Assembly: GCF_004022485.1 (NCBI RefSeq)
Contig: NZ_CP034951.1
Coordinates: 186,001-250,000, forward strand
DNA from: Aequorivita sp. H23M31
GTDB lineage: Bacteria > Bacteroidota > Bacteroidia > Flavobacteriales > Flavobacteriaceae
Direction of reading: 5' to 3'
Length of the DNA stretch: 64,000 nucleotides
The notes under the pieces were generated by a model. That model saw only the letters and a program-made list of their open reading frames with translations. It ran no database searches and was not told the DNA's origin. Made by a program: the position numbers and the translations under genes. This document shows positions 18,702 through 27,669 of this stretch, in pieces (within the stretch, counting starts at the first letter, position 1; every line of letters begins with the position of its first letter).

Positions 18702-19382
18702 ATGAAAATCACATTTTACGGACAAAATTGTCTCGGTATTGAAATAAAGGGAAAGCACATTTTGGTTGATCCCTTTATTAGTGGAAATGATCTAGCGAAA
18801 GATAAAATTGACATTAATGCAATAAAAGCGGACTATATATTTCTTACACACGCACATAGCGATCATACCCTGGATGCAGAAACTATTGCCAAAAGAACCG
18901 GTGCCATAATTGTCAGTAATTTTGAGATAGCCAACCATTATGAAGCCAAGGGGCTCGAGGTGCATTCTATGAATATTGGCGGTAGTTGGAAGTTTGATTT
19001 TGGATTGGTTAAATATGTTGTAGCTCTACATACCAGCAGTTTTGCCGATGGAAGCTATGGAGGTAATCCCGGGGGATTTGTAATTCAAGGAGAGCACAAG
19101 AATATTTATATTGCTGGGGACACGGCCTTGACAATGGATATGAAATTGATTCCACTTTATACCAAATTGGACTTGGCCATCCTTCCCATAGGAGATAATT
19201 ATACAATGGGAATAAAGGACGCCATAAAAGCCAGTGATTTTGTGGAGTGTGATAAGGTGCTTGGAGTCCATTATGATACCTTCGGTTTTATTGAAATAGA
19301 CCATGAAGAAGCTAAGCGAAAGTTTTATGCCGCAGGAAAGGATCTGATGCTTTTGGAAATAGGAGAATCAATTGAACTTTAG
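18702..19382 (+). CDS. UPF0173 metal-dependent hydrolase (metallo-beta-lactamase fold)
   Basis: 226 residues with metal-binding motifs FLTHAHSDHTLD (HxHxDH), AGDTALT, and a C-terminal GVHYDTF histidine, as in the UPF0173/YtkL family. It is a predicted zinc hydrolase of unknown substrate. ATG at 18702 is chosen; an earlier start at 18654 would overlap menA by 20 bases and add unconserved residues. The position between menA and menC is of interest, but I know of no demonstrated menaquinone role. Confidence 0.88.
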   Translation: MKITFYGQNCLGIEIKGKHILVDPFISGNDLAKDKIDINAIKADYIFLTHAHSDHTLDAETIAKRTGAIIVSNFEIANHYEAKGLEVHSMNIGGSWKFDFGLVKYVVALHTSSFADGSYGGNPGGFVIQGEHKNIYIAGDTALTMDMKLIPLYTKLDLAILPIGDNYTMGIKDAIKASDFVECDKVLGVHYDTFGFIEIDHEEAKRKFYAAGKDLMLLEIGESIEL

Positions 19383-19447
19383 AATGACGCGAGAATCTAT
19401 AAATATTTCTTAGTTGAATTTCTTTGCACCTGTACCCTACAGAGAAT

Positions 19448-20494
19448 ATGAGAGCCTGTTTTAAAAAATACATACTTAACTTTAAACGCCCAAGTGGTAC
19501 TTCTAGGGGCATTCTTAAAACAAAGGAGACTTATTTCTTAATTCTTAAAGAAGGTGATAACCTCGGAATCGGTGAGTGTGGTCTATTGCGTGGTTTAAGT
19601 ATTGATGATAGACCGGATTACGAAAAAAAACTCCAATGGGTTTGTGATAACATTAGTTTAGGTGAAGAAAAACTTTATGAGAACTTAATGGAATTTCCTT
19701 CCATACAATTTGGGGTTGAAACCGCTTTTAGGTCATTTTATTCCACTGATCTCTTCAGTCTGTTTCCGTCAGAATTCACTCAAGGAGAGGCGTCAATTCG
19801 TATAAATGGTCTAGTTTGGATGGGGGACGAACGGTTTATGAGGGAGCAGATTTCTGCAAAATTAAAAGAAGGATTCAGCTGTATAAAAATGAAGATCGGG
19901 GCCATAGACTTTAAAACAGAGCTGGAACTTTTAAAATCTATTAGAAAAAAATTCTCGGCTTCAGAAGTGGAGCTCCGTGTAGATGCAAACGGTGCATTTT
20001 CACCGAAAGATGCATTGGAGAAATTGAAAGTACTTTCCGATTTGAATTTACATTCCATAGAACAACCCATCAAACAAGGTCAATGGCAAGAAATGGCACG
20101 TCTTTGCGAAGAAACTCCACTAGCTATTGCCTTAGATGAGGAATTGATTGGAATTTTTGAGAAAAAAGAAAAAGTGGAATTGCTGGATACAATCAAACCA
20201 CAATATATAATTTTGAAGCCTTCGCTTATCGGTGGTTATAATGGAAGTGATAGCTGGATAGACCTTTCAGAAAAGGAGGAAGCTGGCTGGTGGATTACTT
20301 CAGCTCTTGAGAGCAATGTAGGATTAAATGCCATAGCACAATATACCTTTACAAAAAACAATAAATTGCCCCAAGGTTTAGGAACCGGCAGTCTTTATAC
20401 CAATAATATTGAAAGTCCTTTGGAGGTGAGTCACGGCGCGTTGAGCTACCAAAGAAATAATAGTTGGAACGTGGAGTTATTCAATAGTCAATAA
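19448..20494 (+). CDS. menC: o-Succinylbenzoate synthase
   Basis: 348 residues of the enolase superfamily. MenC dehydrates SHCHC to o-succinylbenzoate in menaquinone synthesis. Visible active-site parts are IKMKIG (KxK lysines, about 148-153), ELRVDANGAF (Asp metal ligand), SIEQPI (Glu ligand), and ALDEEL (Asp/Glu), with ILKPSLIGG near the last barrel strand. ATG at 19448 gives the compact MRACFKKYIL start; a TTG 24 bases upstream is unlikely. It follows the UPF0173 gene by 65 bases. Confidence 0.92.
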   Translation: MRACFKKYILNFKRPSGTSRGILKTKETYFLILKEGDNLGIGECGLLRGLSIDDRPDYEKKLQWVCDNISLGEEKLYENLMEFPSIQFGVETAFRSFYSTDLFSLFPSEFTQGEASIRINGLVWMGDERFMREQISAKLKEGFSCIKMKIGAIDFKTELELLKSIRKKFSASEVELRVDANGAFSPKDALEKLKVLSDLNLHSIEQPIKQGQWQEMARLCEETPLAIALDEELIGIFEKKEKVELLDTIKPQYIILKPSLIGGYNGSDSWIDLSEKEEAGWWITSALESNVGLNAIAQYTFTKNNKLPQGLGTGSLYTNNIESPLEVSHGALSYQRNNSWNVELFNSQ

Positions 20495-20566
20495 ATTATA
20501 AAAAACATATGAAGACACTAAATCAAAAAATACAATGATAATATTTAGTATCCAGTACCCCACAAG

Positions 20567-20608
20567 CCTGCAACCTGCAACATCTAACGTCTAACGTGTA
20601 AAATCTAG
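20567..20608. repeat. Heptanucleotide (7-bp) repeat tract, six degenerate units
   Basis: CCTGCAA, CCTGCAA, CATCTAA, CGTCTAA, CGTGTAA and AATCTAG follow each other without gaps, ending 12 bases before the CPBP protease start. It is intergenic. Confidence 0.7.
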
Positions 20609-20620
20609 CCTATTACATCT

Positions 20621-21592
20621 ATGTATATTGAACAAGCCTTTAAATGTCTTCACGATTGGTGGCGCTATCTCGCGGGATTTGTAATAATTATTTTCGCCAG
20701 TCAAATAGGTACGATTCCTCTTATCACAGCGGTTATTTTTAAAGAACTTTCATCTGGAGCTGGGGTCGAGAATTTGGCAAATTTGGATCAAGATACACTC
20801 TTGTCCATCTTAGATTCCAATCTTACCCTCTTTTTAATGTTGCTCAGCTTTGCTATAGGGCTGCTGGGAATTTATTTTGTAGTCCGTTTTCTGCATAACC
20901 AACCATTTAGGGAACTCACAACAACACGAAGAAAAACGGATTGGGGAAGAATATTTTTCGGTTTTGGTCTTATTGCCATTGTCACTACCGTATTAACTGT
21001 TGTGGACTATTATAGTAACCCTGAAGATTATGTAGTTCAGTTTAATTTAGTGCCCTTTATTATTCTTGCAATCATCGCCATTATTATGATACCCTTACAG
21101 ACTAGCTTCGAGGAATATTTGTTTCGCGGCTATTTAATGCAAGGTATTGGCGTGCTCGCCAAAAATCGATGGCTCCCTTTAATTCTAACATCTGTTGTAT
21201 TTGGGGCGCTCCATGTCGCAAATCCTGAGGTTGATAAGCTTGGACCTCTCGTTATGGTTTTTTACATCGGAACGGGTTTCTTTTTGGGAATAATGACCCT
21301 TATGGACGAAGGGATGGAACTTGCTTTGGGTTTTCACGCTGGTAATAATTTAATCGCTGCCCTATTAGTTACTGCCGATTGGACTGTTTTTAAAACCAAT
21401 TCCATATTGAAAGATGTGGCGGAACCTTCCACAGGTTTCGATATTGTTCTGCCTGTTCTAATAATCTATCCTATATTTCTGCTTATCATGGCACGACGAT
21501 ATAAATGGACCGATTGGAAAGGAAAATTATTTGGGAAAGTAGAAGAACCATTAAAAGATATGGACCATATTGAAATTGGGGAAAATTTATAA
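20621..21592 (+). CDS. CPBP-family intramembrane glutamic endopeptidase
   Basis: 323 residues with about eight membrane helices. All three CPBP/Abi motifs are present: EEYLFRGYLMQ (EExxxR, about residues 163-168), FGALHVAN (FxxxH) and HAGNN. Members cleave transmembrane or prenylated substrates, for example CAAX-like processing. It lies between menC and menE on the same strand; a link to quinone synthesis is not demonstrated, and this order may be a conserved flavobacterial arrangement. The spacing of 126 bases from menC, filled by the heptad repeat, suggests its own transcription start. Confidence 0.92.
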   Translation: MYIEQAFKCLHDWWRYLAGFVIIIFASQIGTIPLITAVIFKELSSGAGVENLANLDQDTLLSILDSNLTLFLMLLSFAIGLLGIYFVVRFLHNQPFRELTTTRRKTDWGRIFFGFGLIAIVTTVLTVVDYYSNPEDYVVQFNLVPFIILAIIAIIMIPLQTSFEEYLFRGYLMQGIGVLAKNRWLPLILTSVVFGALHVANPEVDKLGPLVMVFYIGTGFFLGIMTLMDEGMELALGFHAGNNLIAALLVTADWTVFKTNSILKDVAEPSTGFDIVLPVLIIYPIFLLIMARRYKWTDWKGKLFGKVEEPLKDMDHIEIGENL

Positions 21593-21640
21593 TGTTCAAA
21601 TAAATTTACTTTTTTAGAGATTTTATAATTCCACAGTTTT

Positions 21641-22714
21641 ATGATTCCATTGCACCATCCTAAATTTAAATTAAATGGCAAGGCGTTTCCTTCTGTTGAC
21701 TTATTAAAGGAAAAGGCAATTCAATTTATTACTGAAGGAAAGGAAGATGAGCGGGCTGTGGGACAGTTCATCGCCGAATGGTTGGATAACAATGACTTCA
21801 TTATCGTAAAAACCTCTGGTTCCACTGGAGTTCCAAAAAAAATAAAGCTCAATAAAAAGCACGTTTATAATAGCGCGGCAGCTACGGTGGCCTATTTTAA
21901 TTTAAAAAGCAGCACCAGGGCATTACTCTGTCTTCCTTCGGAATATATCGCTGGAAAAATGATGCTTGTTCGTGCAATGATTGCAGGATGGGATTTGTAT
22001 ATTACCTCTCCTGATAAAAATCCCTTGGAAAGTGTTACTCAAAATTTTGATTTTACGGCCATGGTTCCTTATCAACTCCACCATTCCTTAAATGAACTGC
22101 ATAAAGTACAAAAGATAATAGTCGGTGGTGGTGCGATTTCGAGAGAACTTGAAAACGAACTTCAAAATGTGGATACCACGATGTTCGCAACTTATGGAAT
22201 GACTGAAACAATAAGTCACATAGCAGTGCGTGGTTTAAACGGGAAACAGGCGTCCACAATTTTCCAAGCTCTGCCTGGCGTTAAATTTACCCAAAACGAG
22301 GAAAGATGTCTTCAGATTCACGCGCCCGCCATTTCCGAGGAAATAGTTATAACCAATGATGTGGTAGATTTAGTTTCCACTACCTCATTTAAACTTTTGG
22401 GAAGGAATGACAATGTGATTAACAGTGGTGGAGTAAAGATTCATCCTGAAATTGTAGAACAAAAATTATCGTATTGTTTAAATAAACCCTTCTTTATTTC
22501 CTCAGAAAAAGATCCGCTTTTGGGAGAACGGGTAGTCTTGGTTATCGAAAGTAAGGAACCAATTAGCATAGAAACTTTTTCGGAGATTTTTGAAAAACTT
22601 GACCTCTACGAAAAACCAAAAAAAATTCTGATTTCGCCTCAGTTTATTTATACCGAAACTGGAAAGATTCGTCGTCAGATTGTTTTAAAAAATCTTATCG
22701 GGTCCAAAGATTGA
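21641..22714 (+). CDS. menE: AMP-binding enzyme, o-succinylbenzoate-CoA ligase-like
   Basis: 357 residues, shorter than typical MenE (about 450). Adenylate-forming motifs are TSGSTGVPKKIKL (A3, P-loop-like), ATYGMTETISH (A5), and GRNDNVINSGGVKIHP (A8) with TETGKIRRQI containing the terminal catalytic lysine. Flavobacterial menaquinone clusters carry such short ligases. It should activate o-succinylbenzoate to the CoA ester. Substrate assignment rests mainly on the adjacency to menC and menA. Confidence 0.82.
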   Translation: MIPLHHPKFKLNGKAFPSVDLLKEKAIQFITEGKEDERAVGQFIAEWLDNNDFIIVKTSGSTGVPKKIKLNKKHVYNSAAATVAYFNLKSSTRALLCLPSEYIAGKMMLVRAMIAGWDLYITSPDKNPLESVTQNFDFTAMVPYQLHHSLNELHKVQKIIVGGGAISRELENELQNVDTTMFATYGMTETISHIAVRGLNGKQASTIFQALPGVKFTQNEERCLQIHAPAISEEIVITNDVVDLVSTTSFKLLGRNDNVINSGGVKIHPEIVEQKLSYCLNKPFFISSEKDPLLGERVVLVIESKEPISIETFSEIFEKLDLYEKPKKILISPQFIYTETGKIRRQIVLKNLIGSKD

Positions 22715-22995
22715 TCTCATTCTATTTTAAAATCACGCATATTTATTCTCTTTACACCACTTATTGATGTCCTGTATACCAATATAACATAATAGGATTG
22801 GGAAGTAAACACAATCTCCAGACTTATTATATTTCTGTTCGCGTTACTATATGCCAATTTTTTAAAGGGTATTCTACATTTATTCTTTAAGGTGTAAATT
22901 ATCTAATATATAGTCTATAATAAGCGGAGGGTTATATTGCTACTTAACATTAATTTAAGTATTTTTAGAACATCTTAACTAAAAACTTTTTAATT
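22715..22995. other. Intergenic region before the first T9SS gene
   Basis: This 281-base AT-rich stretch holds no open reading frame of note and no clear TANNTTTG promoter. It is presumably the 5' leader of the large secreted-protein gene. Confidence 0.5.
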
Positions 22996-25900
22996 ATGAA
23001 GAGAATTACCATTCTAAGCATTATTGTTGGCCTCTTTTCGTTGACGATGAATGCCCAATTTATCCAGTCCAATGCGCCGGATTCTCGAGCAAGGACTACG
23101 GATGTTCAAAATCCGAACCAAGAGGGCTCCATTCAGGAGTTACTATCAAGGTATCAAAGCCTTGGAAAACAATCTGGGTCTATTTCCCAGTTTTTCACTA
23201 AAGATGAGCAAAAAGCTTTACGTTCTTATTTTAACTCCCAGAAAGGTACAACACCAGCAATGGGTATTCGGGATGCCGGAAACGGAAATTCCCAAAGATC
23301 TGCTCAGTTGCCCGCGGCTTACTACAATTCGGGACAATCGGCTACGATGGAAGTAGTTGAGGGAAGAACAGTGACTTCGCAATTCGACGCACAATCCATT
23401 ATTCCATTTACCGGGGTTTCTTTCGCTCCCCGGGGCAGCCTAGTTCCTGAGTTGCTATATGATAATGGTCCTCATTTTAACATAGCAGGTCCGCCGAAAG
23501 TTAGTCGTTTGGAAGATTTGAGTTTAGGTATGGGCACCTTCGGTTCTGCTTGTAACTCGGGTGGTCCTTTTACTATTGCCGACGACTTCGTTCTTTCTGC
23601 TGATGCTGAAATTACTACTATGGATTTCTACGCATATCAGACTAATTCCGCGCCTCCTACTGTTAATGCCGTATATATAAAGATATGGAACGGAGATCCA
23701 AGTAATGGAGGTTCTGTGGTTTGGGGCGATATGACTACTAATAGGCATGCGGGTACAGTTTCAAGTAATGTATATAGACAATTGGAAAGTGCGCCTGGTA
23801 ATACTTCTAGGGAAATCCAGTTGGTAACTGCCAATACTCCAGGTCTTTCCCTGGACGCAGGAACTTACTGGGTTGAATTTATGTTTGGGGGTACTGGCTC
23901 TTCAGGCCCGTGGGCACCACCAATCGTAATATTGGGAAGTTCCACAACGGGGAATGCTATTCAAAGTAATGCCGGTGTTTGGAGTCCTTTAGTAGATGTG
24001 GGACCTCAAGGTATGCCATTTCAAATTTATGGAACCCCAGCTGGAGGAGGTGCGACATTTCCAGAACCTTATTGTGGTCCTATAACTTATAGCAGTGATG
24101 TGGAACCCATTACGTTAGTGGAAGTAGCAGGGATCAGCAACAGAACCAGTGGTGACATAAATGGCACTCCCGCCCATGAAGATTTTACCAGTATTATTGG
24201 TAACATGGAAGAAGGAGAAAGCTATACAATAGCTTTGGAAGGAAATACAAATGGTGGTTTTACGTGTAGTTTTACTGTATTTATAGACTGGAACCAAGAT
24301 GGGATCTTAGATAATGATACAGAAAGATATGAAATTGGGACTATTAATGGTTCCACAGGTAATGACGGTCAGCAGGCTACAGGAACGATAGTTGTTCCGG
24401 CAGGAGTTGCTGAGGGACCAACTAGAATGAGAGTTATGAAAAGATTCGGTTCTACTTATGTGCCGGATTCCTGTACCGGAGGTTCGGGATGGGGGCAATC
24501 AGAGGATTATACTATTGATGTTACCGCAAATGGTGGTGACCCAGGCGGAACTGCCTGCAGCCAAAATAATCCAGCGAATGGCTTTGAAAACGGTTTTACC
24601 ACTTCAAAAAATCAATCGCAACTTATGGCCACCGATATAAATGTTCCAGCCGACACCGATTTTACAATGAACAAAATAACTGTGGAGATCTGGTCAAATC
24701 CTGGTACCACAGTAACTTCGGCGGATATTACTTTTTATGACAATGCTGGTGGTACTCCGGGAGCGACGCGAGGTACTCAATTGGCTGTTGCTCCAACATC
24801 TTCAACAGTGGTAGGAAGTAATTTTGGTTTCGATATTTCGGAAGTGGTTTTTAACATCACTCCCGAAATGTTACCAGGAGAAGCGGGGTCAACTAAGGTG
24901 TATTGGGTAAGTTTATATTTGGATATGCCTTCTGGAAGTGGTTATCTGGGTGGAACATCGAATATTGTAGGACTACAAAACGCATATTCCGCAGATGCCG
25001 GAGTTACTTGGAATACAAATGGAGGTTGGGATTCAGTTTATGTTTTTGAGGGTATATGCGAAACAGAAGGTGGAACTACACCGGGACCTTTAACTACGGT
25101 TTATGGAATTGACAATGCCACTCAAGATCTAATTGGTTTTGGAACGTCAGATCCCCAGAACGCGGAAATTTTTGGTACTTCGCCAATAACCGTGAATTTT
25201 GAGAACGCGGGTGCGATAGACCCTGCAAACCCTACTACTGGTTACGTTCTTGATAATGGTGGCCAGTTTTTCTCATTCGATGTAACTAGCGGGTTCTATA
25301 CCGCGCTGGGAAGTATTGCCGGAGACTGGGTTGGGATGGAGTTTGATCAAAATACAGGTATCCTATATGCTATTAAGAGTGAATCATTATATACTATTGA
25401 TCCAGTGGCTCTTACCGCTACCTTAGTGGGATCATTTGGCTTGCCTTCAAACGCTCTGTCTATATCTCTTGCTATTGACGGTGCTGGAGTTGGATATATA
25501 CATGACCTTGGTGACGATTTACTATACTCGGTTAATTTAGCAACTGGAGCTGCAACCGCAATTGGAAGTACAGGATTTGATGCCAACTTCGGTCAAGGTA
25601 TGTGTTATGATCCCACAACGGATACGGTTTATATGTCTGCTTTTAATTCTACGACTTTTATGGCAGAATGGCGCTCCGTTAATACCACAACAGGTATGAC
25701 GACCTTGATTGCACCAATGACTACTGTTAATGATACATCTCCACAAGTTGCTTGGTCTTCTGTAGGAGAAACTCTGGATCCGCCAACGTGTCCGAAGCCA
25801 ACATTCCTAACGGTTACAGATATTACGGAAACCTCAGCTACTCTTAATTGGGTGGCAGAGCCAAATGCGAGTAATGGTTATATTTGGTACGTATTCGGTC

Positions 25901-27108
25901 AAGGTGCGAACCCTATGACGGATACACCTGTTGCAACTGGTACAACTCCAGCAGGAACTACAACAGCGACTGCTACTGGTCTTGAAAATGCTAGTAGCTA
26001 CGATTTCTATGTTGTTGCCGATTGTGGTGCATCAGATGGCTTAAGTGCTTATGCTGGCCCCGTGACATTTAGTACTTTAATAACTCCTCCAGCTTGTGGT
26101 GGAAAATTCTACGACACAGGAGGACCAGATGGAAATTATGGCAATAATGAAAATGTTACTACAGTGATCATGCCAGATAATCCAGGAGATTTTGTAACAG
26201 TAACATTCCTCAGCTTTAATGTGGAAGCAAACTGGGATGCCTTATATGTATATGACGGACCGGATGCTAACTCTCCGATGATTGCAAGTGGAAATCCCGC
26301 CACAAACAGTGGGTTCCCTGCAGGTGGTTATTATGGAACTACTATTCCAGGTCCATTCAGTTCCACTCATGAAAGTGGGGCGTTAACTTTTGTATTTAGA
26401 AGTGAAAGTTCCTTTACCTATTCTGGTTGGGAGGCTGATGTAACTTGCGCTATGTATCCACCACCGAACGATAAAATTGTAAATTCAATCGATGTGGGTG
26501 CAATTGGGTTTCCTTATACCGATCCTGCGGTAAGAATGCCTGCGGCTACTCCTGAAAATGGCAGTCCGGAGGATTGTGACTTAACGGGAGCTTATGGGGT
26601 TTGGTACCATTTTACCACCACAGGTGACGGATCTGCAAATGCTAATATCGTAACTCCAGCGGGTGCAAGCAATGTCACATTTTATACCGCACCAGGTCCA
26701 GGGGCCATCGAGACGGATTTAGTTCGCGTTCAACAGTCCAGTAATGCGTGTAATCCCGGAACTTCTGCAAACATTAATTTTGTTGCGAACCAGACTTACT
26801 ATGTATTTGTTATGAATTCAGATGCAGTTACCGATATTCAAATTGATGCCAATGTTCTGGGTGTTCCAGATAATGCTTTGGGTGGATTTACTTATTATCC
26901 AAACCCAACAAATGGAATCTTGAACTTGAGCAGCAAGGAGATGATCGAAATGGTTTCTATCTATAACCTGTTGGGTCAAAGAGTTTTGGATAGCTCCTTA
27001 AATTCTACTTCAAGTGTGCTGGATATATCTGGCTTAAGCGTAGGTACCTACGTAATGAAAGTAGTAGTAAATGGGCAAACAGGAACCTATAAGTTGTTAA
27101 AGCAATAA
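22996..27108 (+). CDS. Large T9SS-exported multidomain protein (GEVED, propeller-like, FN3, CUB-like)
   Basis: 1370 residues with signal peptide (about 1-21). Order: N-terminal helical segment SIQELLSRYQSLGKQ (45-80); beta-rich region; GEVED domain with WNQDGILDNDTERYEIG (about 367-510); jelly-roll-like region (515-690); propeller-like segment from VYGIDN to VAWSSVGE (about 700-920); fibronectin III domain (about 933-1028); CUB-like domain (1033-1153); another beta domain; and a type A T9SS sorting domain at 1296-1370 (YYPNPTNGILNLSS to GTYVMKV). It is therefore predicted to be secreted or anchored on the cell surface by T9SS. Function unknown, probably adhesive or sensing. The following gene is a smaller paralogue. 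Confidence 0.9.
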   Translation: MKRITILSIIVGLFSLTMNAQFIQSNAPDSRARTTDVQNPNQEGSIQELLSRYQSLGKQSGSISQFFTKDEQKALRSYFNSQKGTTPAMGIRDAGNGNSQRSAQLPAAYYNSGQSATMEVVEGRTVTSQFDAQSIIPFTGVSFAPRGSLVPELLYDNGPHFNIAGPPKVSRLEDLSLGMGTFGSACNSGGPFTIADDFVLSADAEITTMDFYAYQTNSAPPTVNAVYIKIWNGDPSNGGSVVWGDMTTNRHAGTVSSNVYRQLESAPGNTSREIQLVTANTPGLSLDAGTYWVEFMFGGTGSSGPWAPPIVILGSSTTGNAIQSNAGVWSPLVDVGPQGMPFQIYGTPAGGGATFPEPYCGPITYSSDVEPITLVEVAGISNRTSGDINGTPAHEDFTSIIGNMEEGESYTIALEGNTNGGFTCSFTVFIDWNQDGILDNDTERYEIGTINGSTGNDGQQATGTIVVPAGVAEGPTRMRVMKRFGSTYVPDSCTGGSGWGQSEDYTIDVTANGGDPGGTACSQNNPANGFENGFTTSKNQSQLMATDINVPADTDFTMNKITVEIWSNPGTTVTSADITFYDNAGGTPGATRGTQLAVAPTSSTVVGSNFGFDISEVVFNITPEMLPGEAGSTKVYWVSLYLDMPSGSGYLGGTSNIVGLQNAYSADAGVTWNTNGGWDSVYVFEGICETEGGTTPGPLTTVYGIDNATQDLIGFGTSDPQNAEIFGTSPITVNFENAGAIDPANPTTGYVLDNGGQFFSFDVTSGFYTALGSIAGDWVGMEFDQNTGILYAIKSESLYTIDPVALTATLVGSFGLPSNALSISLAIDGAGVGYIHDLGDDLLYSVNLATGAATAIGSTGFDANFGQGMCYDPTTDTVYMSAFNSTTFMAEWRSVNTTTGMTTLIAPMTTVNDTSPQVAWSSVGETLDPPTCPKPTFLTVTDITETSATLNWVAEPNASNGYIWYVFGQGANPMTDTPVATGTTPAGTTTATATGLENASSYDFYVVADCGASDGLSAYAGPVTFSTLITPPACGGKFYDTGGPDGNYGNNENVTTVIMPDNPGDFVTVTFLSFNVEANWDALYVYDGPDANSPMIASGNPATNSGFPAGGYYGTTIPGPFSSTHESGALTFVFRSESSFTYSGWEADVTCAMYPPPNDKIVNSIDVGAIGFPYTDPAVRMPAATPENGSPEDCDLTGAYGVWYHFTTTGDGSANANIVTPAGASNVTFYTAPGPGAIETDLVRVQQSSNACNPGTSANINFVANQTYYVFVMNSDAVTDIQIDANVLGVPDNALGGFTYYPNPTNGILNLSSKEMIEMVSIYNLLGQRVLDSSLNSTSSVLDISGLSVGTYVMKVVVNGQTGTYKLLKQ

Positions 27109-27132
27109 TAGGAAATGACCTTTAATTTTTAG

Positions 27133-27170
27133 TAACCGTCTCAAAAATTTGGGGCGGTTATTTTTTTTTA
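27133..27170 (+). terminator. Rho-independent terminator
   Basis: TAACCG (27133-27138) pairs with CGGTTA (27155-27160), followed by nine T. It ends the large T9SS protein transcript. Confidence 0.75.
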
Positions 27171-27669
27171 GGAATTTATTAGTTCTTAGCCAATAAAATC
27201 AAATAGCTATTTATTTCAGTAAACGTCCAAAAAAATGGAGGAGAGATTGACCATTTATAATCTCAAATGAAAATCTTCCGATTTTTCCAAATTCTTTGAT
27301 GTTATTCTGGGAGTAGCTGATTTATTTTGCGATTCGGAAATGGGCTTTATGATATATCTGTTAAATAAAGATGAATTCAATGGATTGAAATTCTTTTTCC
27401 ACCGTTGTTTTCTTTTGACAATCCCAAGGTAAGATACTTTATTTAACCTTTTTAAAATTCTTTTTTTTTGTAAGAACTATATAATCAAGAGATTCTGGGG
27501 GTGAATCTAAAATAGAAAGAATTTTTTTTTAAGATTAGAAGACGATTATCGAATTCTCAAATAATGTTAATAGGATTTTTCCTGTTTTTAGTTAATTAAC
27601 ATAAAAATTTGTAAATAGTGAATAGATTTACCATAAATTTAATGAATATTAACTTAACAAAGAATTGAG
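27171..27669. other. AT-rich intergenic leader, no gene seen
   Basis: About 500 bases of very AT-rich sequence with several poly-T and poly-A runs between the two T9SS genes. The longest reading frames are about 30 codons and unconvincing. It may contain a long 5' leader for the second gene; I see no specific regulatory motif. Confidence 0.5.
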
